From contig JADIYP010000006.1 in the NCBI GenBank assembly GCA_016705235.1, positions 248,001 to 312,000 of the forward strand: DNA of 64,000 nucleotides. The letters are read 5' to 3'. The stretch is from Candidatus Leptovillus affinis (GTDB taxonomy: Bacteria > Chloroflexota > Anaerolineae > Promineifilales > Promineifilaceae). The notes under the pieces are model-generated. The model was not told where the DNA came from. It searched no databases and saw only the letters and a program-made list of their open reading frames with translations. This document shows positions 8,097 through 16,385 of this stretch, piece after piece; positions within the stretch are counted from its first letter, which is position 1; each line of letters opens with the position of its first letter. Made by a program: the position numbers and the translations under genes.

Positions 8097-10112
8097 CTAA
8101 CTAAATACGACTTCATGAATTCCAGAGGCGATGACGCCATGGCCAACAATATCAACCGTCTCTACCGGATCGCCGCGCGGACCTTCGCCGGCAGTGGTGA
8201 TGAACATTTCTACGTTACGAATGAACTGCACGCCTGGCACAGCTTGCAAACATTGGTGCAAATCAGAAATCACCAGGTCGCGGCCAAAAGGCCAGCCCTT
8301 GCTGTCTCGTCCGCCAATCAGCGGGTTCAGAAAACGATACAGGCGCTCCATAATCAGGGCTTCTACTTCTGCATGATTGGAGCCGGAGATGGCGCGCACC
8401 GACACGCGCGCCGATACCCAATAATAGACAGGGGCGCGAATATCCAGGCGGACCGTTAACAGGCGGCGTTCGTTGAGATAATTTTCCAGATAGGCAAAGA
8501 TGTCATCCTGACGCAGTTCTAACTGGGCGGCAGACGGCCGTAACCGCTGCGCCGGGTCTTGAATGTGCGGAATAATCAACACATAAACCTGGCCGGGAAT
8601 AATGCGGCTTTCCCTGGATGGCAGCGGCTGCAAACAATGGACGCGATAATCGCCCCAACCGGTGTTGCGCAGCGCCTCATGGGCTAAAAACTCAAAATCC
8701 GCTTCCGTTACTGCCCGGTCACGCGAGCGCAGCAAGGCCGGGGCGCGCATTTTAGCCGCCTCTAACGTTTCGGCATCCAGGCCGCCGGTGGCCGGCTGGC
8801 GGTTCATGACACGGGCTATGAACGGAATGGCCGTTTTCAGGGTATTGATGATATTGGCCTGAACATTGCCATCCAGGCCGCCGCCATAGCGATAACGTTG
8901 AAAAATGAGGTTTGATCCACGCGGCGGAATCGCCCCAAAGCGTTTCATTGTGCCGTCCGGTTGGCGGATGGCCGGGCCAAAACGCAGCTCGCCGGTGACA
9001 CTATCCAGGGTGTAGTGGGTGTCGGTTTCGGTGGAATTGGCAAAATTTGGCACCTCTTTCCAGACTTGCGTGGCGCTGCCGTCCTGGAGCAGGAGCATTT
9101 CTTCCGGCCGGCGGGCTAAAATGGGGGTCACCTGGAGCTGAAAACTTTGCCCAGGCGAGCCATCGCTCTGGCCGAGAATTTCTTTGCGGATGACCTGCGA
9201 GTGTGTGGCCAATGTCGCGCCGCCCCAGGCGGAAACGGCCGTTTGCCGCAGTCGCGGCGTGTTGCGATACGGCCGCATTCGCGCCGAGTATTCATCCTTA
9301 TGCAGCAGACGCACCCGAACCCAATACAAATTCTGCTTGTTCACACTAAACCGCCCCATTTGCGGCAAATGCAAGCGAATACGGCCGGTCAGATTCAATC
9401 CCTTGGTGGTGTCTTCGCCATCGTCCAAAACACAAGGCGCCCAGGGTTCATCTTGTGAACCGGTGGAAGCTTCCCACACGTAAGGCGGCTGCGCCGGCAC
9501 AATACCCGCCCCGCCCGCCGGATCACAATCCAGGGCAAACCCCAAAATATGGCGGCTGAGATCGTTCCGAAAGCCAAAATAGAAGGCGTCACCTTCTTGT
9601 GGCGTGGCGGAAAAGGTGTTCACGTTTTCCAGGCCTTTGCCCAAACGGCCGACATCATGAACCTGGTACTGACGCTCGTTGTCTTCGTTCACCACATAGG
9701 CAATGGCCGCCTGCCATTCCGGCGGCCGGATCACAAATGATTCGTCGGTGGTAAAAATAATGGACGGCTGGGTCTCCGTTTGCGTGCTGGCAATTTCGGT
9801 TCCGGCAGGGATGGGCACCTGCGTTTCCTGGGGCGCGGACAGCCAGAAGGTGATGAGCGCTTTGGCGGGCACCGGCTCTTTCAGGCTCATGCCCAGCATC
9901 TCCATGAATTTAACGTAATGGAGATCGGGAACCTGATTCAGCCGGTAAATAATGTTGTCGGTCATCCAGGCGAACAGCTCGATGAGGGTCACGCCAGGGT
10001 CGCTGACATTGTGATCGGTCCATTCTTCGATGTAGTACGGGATGCGTTTTTTAGCGCCATCCACAATATCCTGGAAATGGCGGTCATCGAGTTTGGGGGC
10101 GGCTAAGGACAT
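8097..10112 (-). CDS. Baseplate J/gp47-like (Afp11-type) protein
   Basis: A 671-residue baseplate wedge protein of the gpJ family as found in extracellular injection systems (Afp11/Pvc11 type). The N-terminus (FQDIVDGAKKRIPYYIEEW, then HNVSDPGVTLIELFAWMTD) and the C-terminal region (MRAPALLRSRDRAVTEADFEFLAHEA) are the parts usually conserved in this family. It should form the baseplate ring together with gp25 and the gpI-type protein. It lies between gp25 (25 bp upstream) and the FHA-gpI gene (9 bp downstream) and is probably cotranscribed and translationally linked with both. The size is near that of eCIS homologues and larger than P2 gpJ. Confidence 0.93.
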   Translation of the reverse strand: MSLAAPKLDDRHFQDIVDGAKKRIPYYIEEWTDHNVSDPGVTLIELFAWMTDNIIYRLNQVPDLHYVKFMEMLGMSLKEPVPAKALITFWLSAPQETQVPIPAGTEIASTQTETQPSIIFTTDESFVIRPPEWQAAIAYVVNEDNERQYQVHDVGRLGKGLENVNTFSATPQEGDAFYFGFRNDLSRHILGFALDCDPAGGAGIVPAQPPYVWEASTGSQDEPWAPCVLDDGEDTTKGLNLTGRIRLHLPQMGRFSVNKQNLYWVRVRLLHKDEYSARMRPYRNTPRLRQTAVSAWGGATLATHSQVIRKEILGQSDGSPGQSFQLQVTPILARRPEEMLLLQDGSATQVWKEVPNFANSTETDTHYTLDSVTGELRFGPAIRQPDGTMKRFGAIPPRGSNLIFQRYRYGGGLDGNVQANIINTLKTAIPFIARVMNRQPATGGLDAETLEAAKMRAPALLRSRDRAVTEADFEFLAHEALRNTGWGDYRVHCLQPLPSRESRIIPGQVYVLIIPHIQDPAQRLRPSAAQLELRQDDIFAYLENYLNERRLLTVRLDIRAPVYYWVSARVSVRAISGSNHAEVEALIMERLYRFLNPLIGGRDSKGWPFGRDLVISDLHQCLQAVPGVQFIRNVEMFITTAGEGPRGDPVETVDIVGHGVIASGIHEVVFS

Positions 10113-10137
10113 AGGTAACTCCGCTAATCAATCGTCG

Positions 10138-10539
10138 TTATTCTTCAGGTATCAAATAGAAAGGAAAGACCAGGCTGCGCGGGTCGTTGGTAGATTTGAT
10201 CTGGTATTCGATATGGATGAGCATACGGCCGTCCAACTTCGGGTCCACGGTGGCCACAACCTGCGTTACCACAATGCGCGGCTCCCACATCGCCAGCGCC
10301 TCTTCCACATACCGGATGGCTTGCGCGGCCGTGGTGGAATTATTCGGCGCAAACACCAGCTCATGGATGCGGCAGCCAAACGTGGGGCGCATCACCCGCT
10401 GGCCCAAAGGCGTCAGCAAAATAATGCGGATAGCCTGTTCAATTTCATTGGTCGAGCGCGTCAGAGCGACGCCGCCTTGTGGATCAATCACCGGCGGAAA
10501 AGCCCACCCGCTGCCGATGAGGTCTGTTGTTGCTTTCAT
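10138..10539 (-). CDS. gp25/GPW-family baseplate wedge protein (Afp9-type)
   Basis: This 133-residue protein matches the gp25 lysozyme-like baseplate family. It has the RSTNEIEQAIRIILLTPLGQRVMRPTFG core with the conserved gly-rich end, then a strand-rich C-terminus. Family members form the wedge that triggers sheath assembly and contraction. ATG 10539 has AAGGAG about 6 nt upstream. The gene is 9 bp after the PAAR-like gene and 25 bp before gpJ. The length is normal for the family and no key motif is missing. Confidence 0.95.
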   Translation of the reverse strand: MKATTDLIGSGWAFPPVIDPQGGVALTRSTNEIEQAIRIILLTPLGQRVMRPTFGCRIHELVFAPNNSTTAAQAIRYVEEALAMWEPRIVVTQVVATVDPKLDGRMLIHIEYQIKSTNDPRSLVFPFYLIPEE

Positions 10540-10548
10540 CGCTGCTCC

Positions 10549-10938
10549 TTAAGCGGTATTCACCGTTGCCTGACCGGCGTTCACCACCGAGATTACGCCG
10601 CCCCAATTGCACATCAGTTTGCACGTATTGTTGAGCGCCGGTTTATTTTTGATCATGACGGTCGGTGAACCGGGCGCCCAGGGGGCAGAAGTGACCGGAA
10701 TACAGGGCTGAGGCGTCAGTACGCCCAGGGCCGCGGACGTCGCGGCGGCCACCTGCGGATTGCTGAGCGTGGTACACATGCCAAAAGGCATGATATTTTT
10801 CATCGGCACATTATCCATGATGGTGGCTGCCGGAACTTTGTTGGCGTTGGTCACATTTTCCGGCGTAACGACCAATGCGCTGGGCGCGACTCCAAAACTA
10901 CACATCAACTGCGCCCCCATGACAACTTGTTGAGCCAT
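10549..10938 (-). CDS. PAAR-like (DUF4280-type) spike tip protein
   Basis: This 129-residue protein carries the DUF4280/PAAR-like pattern: CSFGVAPSALVVTP near residue 13, then DNVPMKNIMPFGMC, a TPQPCIPVT turn, APWAPGSPTVMI, and CKLMCNWGGVISV near the end. The spaced Cys residues suggest metal binding at the tip. Such proteins cap the spike and pierce the target membrane. A strong GGAGG lies 5-6 nt before the start. It sits between the spike gene and gp25, corresponding to afp10 position. No effector domain is fused to it. Confidence 0.92.
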   Translation of the reverse strand: MAQQVVMGAQLMCSFGVAPSALVVTPENVTNANKVPAATIMDNVPMKNIMPFGMCTTLSNPQVAAATSAALGVLTPQPCIPVTSAPWAPGSPTVMIKNKPALNNTCKLMCNWGGVISVVNAGQATVNTA

Positions 10939-10990
10939 ATCGCTCCTCCGGTTCTAGTCGTCTATCAAATAAGTTTAATCGGTTGTTTTG

Positions 10991-11090
10991 TAGCCGCGAT
11001 TTCTTATCGCGCCAGGCGGAGCGGGGTAAGGATACCCCGGCTACATTCGTCAAAAGCGGAGCGGGGTAAGGATACCTCGGCTCCATTCGC
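10991..11090. repeat. 41-bp direct repeat and partial palindromic repeat
   Basis: The 173-bp gap between the spike and PAAR-like genes contains GCGGAGCGGGGTAAGGATAC twice (11015 and 11056, 41 bp apart), each followed by CGGCT-CATTCG-CAAAAGC. The start of the region, TAGCCGCGATTTCTTATCGCG, and CCCCGGCTAC resemble the arms of the inverted repeat at 27169-27226, so both belong to one interspersed family. It interrupts an otherwise tightly packed operon. No terminator-like T tract is visible. Confidence 0.6.
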
Positions 11091-11111
11091 CAAAAGCAGG
11101 GTGTCGGGCTA

Positions 11112-12851
11112 CTAATTCAAGTTCACCATAGCGCCCTTGATGTTTACGATGCCGCTAGCTTTGATGTCTAACATCGCGCCGGCTTCTAATTTTAAATTGG
11201 TGGCCGATTTAATCTGGATGTCGCCGCTGCTGTCGATGGAGATTTTACGGCCGTTATCATCCAATGTGATCTTGTGCCCGCCGCTGCTGCTTACTTCCGC
11301 TTTCTTGCCCTGATCGTCTAGCACAATTTTGTGCCCACCGGTGGTGGCGATTTCTACCGTTTTGTTGGCGTCATCGAAAAGCAGCGTATGGCCGCCGGCC
11401 GTCGTCAGGAAAATTTTATTATCGGCGTTATCGTACATGGCCAGGTAATGCCCGGTGCGCGAATGCCAGGAGCGAACCAATGGTTTTTCGCCAGTCCCTG
11501 CGCCGGAAACTTCCGGCGGGATGGCGTGCTGACCGTTCCACAAGCCGCCCAACACAAACGGCCGGTTAAAATCGCCATGCTCAAAGGCCACTGCCACCTC
11601 GTCGCCCACATCCTGTGTGGCCGCCAGGCCGGCCTCCGGGCCGCCGCCCATGCTGATCACGCGCGCCCAATCGCTTTCGGCGTCGTCGGTCATCCAGGGG
11701 AATTTGACCTTGACCCGGCCCCAGTTTTTAGGGTCATCGGTGTTGGTGACAACGGCCGTTACCACCCCAGGCCACCGCGGCATCGCTTCTTGCTCATTCA
11801 CCTGCTCGGCCAAAGAACCGGTCCGCGCGCCGCGCACCGTAAAACGCGTCGTCAAACCTCTCGTGTTATACACGTGGATGGCGCTGGTCACCAGATAATT
11901 ACCACCCAACCGCGTGCCTACCTTTTCCAATTTGACCAATTTGCCCGCTTTCACGTCTGGACGACGATAAGCCACGCCTTCAGCCTCAACAAAGCCGCCG
12001 CTCAACTCGTCCAGGCGAGCCTGGGCCAGCGCGTTGGCTTCCGCCTGGCTAACCACCGGCTGATCGACAATGATGTGTTTGCCCGTGCCAAATGTACCGG
12101 CCCAGACCGCCCCGTTTTTGCTCTCGCCATTGGCCGGGTAAAGCGTGCCGGTAGTCGCCTGCCCCACAATCGCCTGCTGGCTTTCCGGGTCCCACCCCTT
12201 CACAATCACCTGATCGACCTGTTCGGCCAGGGTCATGCGTGGATGAAAAGATACCAGATCGACGCCATAAGTGAGCGTAACGGCCGTGCCGCTGGTAACA
12301 GGCTTCTGAAAATACAACTTGCCGCTGTCTACAAAACATTCATACCCAATCCGTCTGGCGCGCTGCATCAGCAGCGCCATATCCGTCTGGTTGTGCTGAA
12401 AAATATGCTCGTAAACCGTAGAGGTCGCTTCTACCTGCGCCGACAATCCTGCGCCGCCGGCAAGCTGGCTGGCCAGATCACTGTCCTTGACATTCAAAAA
12501 AGCCCGGCTCTTGGTTTCCCGATAAAGCCGATGCGCCTTATCAAACCCCCGAACCACCAGACTGGTCATCAGCCCTTCTTCCAAACCTGGCTCTAACGCA
12601 GTAACTTCGCCATCAATCAAAGTAATCTGCGTGCCAGATTCCAACTCCGCTTTGATCTGCACACCCTTGGTCAAGTCAAACAAGCCCCCATCCAGATACG
12701 CAAAATCCTTGTCATACAGATGAATAGCAAACATGCCCGGCAAATGAACATGCTGCTCCACCGTTACCTCAGACACATCAGCCATCACGCTCTGCTGAAC
12801 TTCCGTACCGGCTACAAGAATATGAATCTGGCTGGAAAGCACTTCCGGCAT
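11112..12851 (-). CDS. VgrG/gpD-like spike protein (Afp8-type)
   Basis: A 579-residue spike of the Rhs/Vgr and phage gpD-gp5 type. The first 350 residues form the gpD-like hub domains. An OB-like segment (MPRWPGVVTAVVTNTDDPKNWGRVKVKFPWM) begins near 365. The last 100 residues are a repeat-built triangular beta-helix: GGHTLLFDD, GGHKIVLDD and GGHKITLDD units, then alternating IK/LK strands ending in VNIKGAMVNLN. The trimer would sit at the end of the tube and carry the PAAR-like tip encoded next. GAGG lies 8 nt before the ATG. No toxin extension is fused to the C-terminus. Confidence 0.94.
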   Translation of the reverse strand: MPEVLSSQIHILVAGTEVQQSVMADVSEVTVEQHVHLPGMFAIHLYDKDFAYLDGGLFDLTKGVQIKAELESGTQITLIDGEVTALEPGLEEGLMTSLVVRGFDKAHRLYRETKSRAFLNVKDSDLASQLAGGAGLSAQVEATSTVYEHIFQHNQTDMALLMQRARRIGYECFVDSGKLYFQKPVTSGTAVTLTYGVDLVSFHPRMTLAEQVDQVIVKGWDPESQQAIVGQATTGTLYPANGESKNGAVWAGTFGTGKHIIVDQPVVSQAEANALAQARLDELSGGFVEAEGVAYRRPDVKAGKLVKLEKVGTRLGGNYLVTSAIHVYNTRGLTTRFTVRGARTGSLAEQVNEQEAMPRWPGVVTAVVTNTDDPKNWGRVKVKFPWMTDDAESDWARVISMGGGPEAGLAATQDVGDEVAVAFEHGDFNRPFVLGGLWNGQHAIPPEVSGAGTGEKPLVRSWHSRTGHYLAMYDNADNKIFLTTAGGHTLLFDDANKTVEIATTGGHKIVLDDQGKKAEVSSSGGHKITLDDNGRKISIDSSGDIQIKSATNLKLEAGAMLDIKASGIVNIKGAMVNLN

Positions 12852-12868
12852 AATCTACCTCACCTGTC

Positions 12869-13531
12869 TCACTGAAGCCGGGGGATCACCAACTGCTGTC
12901 CCGGCCGTAAATTCATCGGTTTCAAGATGCCATTATACTGCGCGATAAGCCGCCATTTGGTCGCGTCGCCATACACTTTGGCGGCGATTAAATCCAACCG
13001 ATCGCCGCGTACCACAGACCATACCTGCCGCACATCTTCCGCCCCACCAGAGGTAGGATTTTGATTGGGGTAGTTATTGGCGTCTTTGTGCTGGGTAAAG
13101 GTTACACTGATCTGAGCGCGCACCGGCGTGCCATCGTGCTTGAACATGGTGAATTTTTGCGTCATCTGGGTGATGACTGCTTCAAACTGAAAAACGCCCC
13201 ACTTAAACGCCACTTCCGGCGGTTCCGGCTTTTTATCGCTGTTTTCATCCGCCTTTGGCTCCATCAATTTCCATAATTTATTGGTGGTAATGGTAACGTC
13301 TTCACCTAATTCATAGGTATCAAACACCAAATCTAGCTGCAAGGTTTGCCCGCCGGATTTGGTAAATTCCATTTGCGAGGTGTTCGAACCGGTGGCGGCT
13401 CGTTCGGTGTAGGTGTTGGTCTTAGAGACAGTGTACTCGAAAGGGTTAAACATACAAGGGACGCCGGTGGCTTCGCCAGTGGCGATGTCATAAATAACGG
13501 CGGCGGTCAGTTTTCCACGTGTTTCGGCCAT
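12869..13531 (-). CDS. LysM-containing baseplate hub/adaptor protein (Afp7-type)
   Basis: 220 residues. The N-terminal 160 residues are a contractile-tail adaptor domain beginning with a tube-like pattern (FNPFEYTVSKTNTY, then GGQTLQLDLVFDTYE). The last 50 residues are a LysM domain (WSVVRGDRLDLIAAKVYGDATKWRLIAQYN, ending LRPGQQLVIPRL). This is the Afp7/gp53-type architecture that joins the tube to the spike. In this setting the LysM fold usually serves assembly rather than peptidoglycan binding. It starts 28 bp after the stop of the repeat protein and ends 17 bp before the spike gene. The ribosome site is weak, suggesting translational coupling. Confidence 0.9.
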   Translation of the reverse strand: MAETRGKLTAAVIYDIATGEATGVPCMFNPFEYTVSKTNTYTERAATGSNTSQMEFTKSGGQTLQLDLVFDTYELGEDVTITTNKLWKLMEPKADENSDKKPEPPEVAFKWGVFQFEAVITQMTQKFTMFKHDGTPVRAQISVTFTQHKDANNYPNQNPTSGGAEDVRQVWSVVRGDRLDLIAAKVYGDATKWRLIAQYNGILKPMNLRPGQQLVIPRLQ

Positions 13532-13559
13532 GGTTCACTTTTCAGTTAGGGCAATCTGC

Positions 13560-14873
13560 CTAATATCTGCCTCGTTCGCGTTCTCGGTCAATGGTCAGGC
13601 GGCGGCGCAGTTTATCATAAACTTGCCGCGCCAATTCGTTGACATCTAATTCTTCTTCTTCTTGGTCTAATTCTTGGGCGATCGATGGCTGCATCGGGCT
13701 GCTTTCTGGCTCCGATTCAGCGAGATTCGTTTCGTCAGCATTTTGCTCGGCTGTGTCGCCCAGGGCGCGCTGGACGCTCATCTCCAGAACAGAAGGGGTT
13801 GTTTTTAAGGCTGAGCGGGGCACTGCGGGCGAGGCAGGCTGGGGGACAACGGCCGTTTCCCGTTCCATCCGCACCGCCAAAGGTTCAATCGCCTCCTGGC
13901 GCTGCACGGCCGCAGGCAGCGGTTCCCACAACGGAGCGACGGCCGTTTCCGCTTTGGCGACAGCTCGCTGCACGGCCGTCGCCGTGGCGGCTGTTCCTGG
14001 TTGGCCGGTTGGTGGTTTCACGGCTACGGCCGTTAACACCGTGGATGTGCCCGGCTGCACCCATGCGCCCGCCGAAAATTCGGTCAGCGGACTGTCGGCC
14101 AGCCGCCCATCGAACAACGGTGCGTCGGTTAACGGAGCGTCGGCCAATGGACCATCGGCCAATGGAGCCTCGGCAATCGGAGCCTCGGCGCGAGCCACCG
14201 CACGCTGAACCAGCGCTGGCGACCAACCGCCCGGCGTCTGGAACGCCGGTGCGTTGGGTTGGCGGCCCGACGGCATGGTTAGCTGGGAGCTGGCGGGCGC
14301 AGCAATTACTCGAGCCATTGGAATTTCTGGCCGGGACAACGGCCGGGCAGTCGATTCCATGCGTCTGAGCGGCGCGGTCGGGTCGGGCTGCACTACGCGG
14401 GCGCGAAACGAAATGTCTGAACGACCGGGCGCAGTTTCGGCGGCAGTGATAGCCCGCTGCACGGCCACGGCCGTTTTTCCCACTTTGTCGGCAGCCGGGG
14501 ACGCCTGGCTGGCCGGTTCAAGCGCCAGCGGCCTGGTGTCCATGCGATCCACTACTTCCGGCATGCCCCCGCCCGGCGAGCCGGGCACACGATGCGCGCC
14601 GGAAGCCATGCGAATAATGGGCGGCGGGGTAGGTGTGTCGCGCACCGGGGCCGTTTCGGCGGCGGCGATGGCCCGTTGGACGGCCGTTTGCGGTGACGCT
14701 GGTTCGATAGGAGGAACGGCCGTCTCCGCTTTCTCAACCGGTTCTGCCGTTTCGGCGGCGGCGATGGCCCGTTGAATGGCTGGTTGTAATGGTGATGAGT
14801 CGATTGGAGAAACGGCCGTTGCGTCCCTCTCAATCGGTTCTGCCGTTTCGGCGGCAGCGACGGCTCGCTGCAC
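13560..14873 (-). CDS. C-terminal part of frameshifted 32-residue-repeat protein
   Basis: This open frame is in the same register as the N-terminal part ending at 15264, and the two are probably one gene of about 1270 codons. It contains the last units of the 32-residue repeat (AVQRAIAAAETAEPxEKAETAV), then a disordered Pro/Ala/Thr region with more dispersed VQRA-AxAETA units, including four short LADGPLADAPLTDAPLFDG-like steps. A conserved-looking charged tail (ELDQEEEELDVNELARQVYDKLRRRLTIDRERERGR) ends it. This tail resembles helical C-termini of tail-tube adaptor proteins in injection clusters and may be the functional anchor. No enzyme motif is seen. It is not recognised beyond this. Confidence 0.7.
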   Translation of the reverse strand: MQRAVAAAETAEPIERDATAVSPIDSSPLQPAIQRAIAAAETAEPVEKAETAVPPIEPASPQTAVQRAIAAAETAPVRDTPTPPPIIRMASGAHRVPGSPGGGMPEVVDRMDTRPLALEPASQASPAADKVGKTAVAVQRAITAAETAPGRSDISFRARVVQPDPTAPLRRMESTARPLSRPEIPMARVIAAPASSQLTMPSGRQPNAPAFQTPGGWSPALVQRAVARAEAPIAEAPLADGPLADAPLTDAPLFDGRLADSPLTEFSAGAWVQPGTSTVLTAVAVKPPTGQPGTAATATAVQRAVAKAETAVAPLWEPLPAAVQRQEAIEPLAVRMERETAVVPQPASPAVPRSALKTTPSVLEMSVQRALGDTAEQNADETNLAESEPESSPMQPSIAQELDQEEEELDVNELARQVYDKLRRRLTIDRERERGRY

Positions 14874-16385
14874 GGCCGTTTGTGATGACGATGGTTCAAT
14901 TGGTGGAACGGCCGTTGCCGCTTTCTCAATCGGTTCTGCCGTTTGGCGCGGCGGCGGCCGGAGTGGCGGCTCGTTTGGGGAACGGCCTCCGCTCAGTTGG
15001 TTCTGCGCTGGGGCGGCGATGGCCGCTGGCGGGTTTGGGGTGACGCTGGAGGAACGGCCGTCTCCGCTTTCTCAATCGGTTCTGCTGTTTCGGCGGAGGC
15101 GATGGCCCGTTGGACGGCCGTTTGCGGTGACGCTGGTTCGATTGGAGGAACGGCCGTCTCCGCTTTCTCAGTTGGTTCTGCCGTTTCGGCGGCGGCGATG
15201 GCCCGTTGGACGGCCGTTTGTGATGACGGTGAGTCGATTGGTGGAACGGCCGTCTCCGCTTTCTCAATCGGTTCTGCCGTTTCGGCGGCGGCGATGGCTC
15301 GCTGCACGGCTGGCTGTAGTGGCGATGATTCGGTTGGAGGAACGGCCGTCTGCGTCCTTCTCAATCGGTGCTGCCGTTTCGGCGGCGGCGATGGCTCGCT
15401 GCACGGCCGTTTGGGGTGACGCTGGTTCGATTGGAGGAACGGCCGTCTCCGCTTTCTCAGTTGGTTCTGCTGTTTCGGCGGCGGCGATGGCTCGTTGGAC
15501 GGCCGTTTGCGGTGACGCTGGTTCGATTGGTAGAACGGCCGTCTCCGCTTTCTCAACCGGTTCTGCTGTTTCGGCGGCGGCGATGGCCCGTTGAACGGCC
15601 GTTTGGGGTGACGCTGGTTCGATTGGAGGAACGGCCGTCTCCGCTTTCTCAGTTGGTTCTGCTGTTTCGGCGGCGGCGATGGTCCGTTGGACGGTCGGTT
15701 GTGATGGCGGTGAGTCGATTGTGGGAACGGCCGTCTCCGCTTTCTCAACCGGTTCTGCTGTTTCGGCAGAGGCGATGGCCCGTTGGACGGCCGTTTGGGG
15801 TGACGCTGGTTCGATTGGAGGAACGGCCGTCTCCGCTTTCTCAGTTGGTTCTGCCGTTTCGGCGGCGGCGATGGCTCGCTGCACGGCTGTTTGGAGTGGC
15901 GACGATTCGGTTTGGGGAACGGCCGTCTCCGCTTTCTCAGTTGGTTCTGCTGTTTCGGCGGCGGCGATGGCCCGTTGAACGGCTGGTTGTAGTGGCGACG
16001 ATTCGGTTTGGGAAACGGCCGTCTCCGCTTTCTCAATCGGTTCTGCCGTTTCAGCGGCGGCGATGGCTCGCTGCACGGCCGTTTGGAGTGGTGACGATTC
16101 GATTTGGGGAACGGCCGTCTCCGCTTTCTCAGTTGGTTCTGCTGTTTCGGCGGCGGCGATGGCCCGTTGGACGGCCGGTTGTAATGGCGATGAGTCGATT
16201 GTGGGAACGGCCGTCTCCGCTTTCTCAGTTGGTTCTACTGTTTCGGCAGCGGCGATGGCCCGTTGGATGGCCGGCTGTAGTGGCGACGATTCGGTTTGGG
16301 GAACGGCCGTGTCCGCTTTCTCAGTTGGTTCTGCTGTTTCAGCGGCGGCGATGGCTCGCTGGAGCGAGTCCGCCGGGGTTGATAC
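14650..16385. repeat. Tandem 96-bp repeat array, about 18 units
   Basis: The array encodes 32-residue units of the form QRAIAAAETAEP-T/I/V-EKAETAVP followed by a variable spacer (QTESSPLQPAV, PIEPASPQTAV, TIDSPPSQPTV). About eleven units are in frame upstream of 15355, about three in the shifted frame, and the rest beyond the scrambled zone at 14940-15060. Each unit contains one or two ACGGCCGT octamers. Near-identity of units makes this stretch prone to recombination and misassembly. Confidence 0.9.
14993..15360 (-). pseudogene. Middle segment of the repeat protein, shifted frame
   Basis: After a one-base insertion near 15355 the repeat continues in a second frame as TESSPLQPAVQRAIAAAETAEP and two more units, until a stop at 14993. 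Between about 14940 and 15060 the repeat is scrambled by several small indels. A further one-base insertion near 14947 brings the frame back to that of the C-terminal part. Either the gene is decayed or switched, or the tandem repeat was misassembled. Confidence 0.5.

Noticed and set aside
11331..12596. Plus-strand 421-codon frame opposite the spike gene
   Set aside because: No recognisable domain; the opposite strand encodes a well-supported VgrG-like spike.
14650..16385. CRISPR array
   Set aside because: Units are 96 bp, contiguous, protein-coding and without unique spacers; no cas genes are present.
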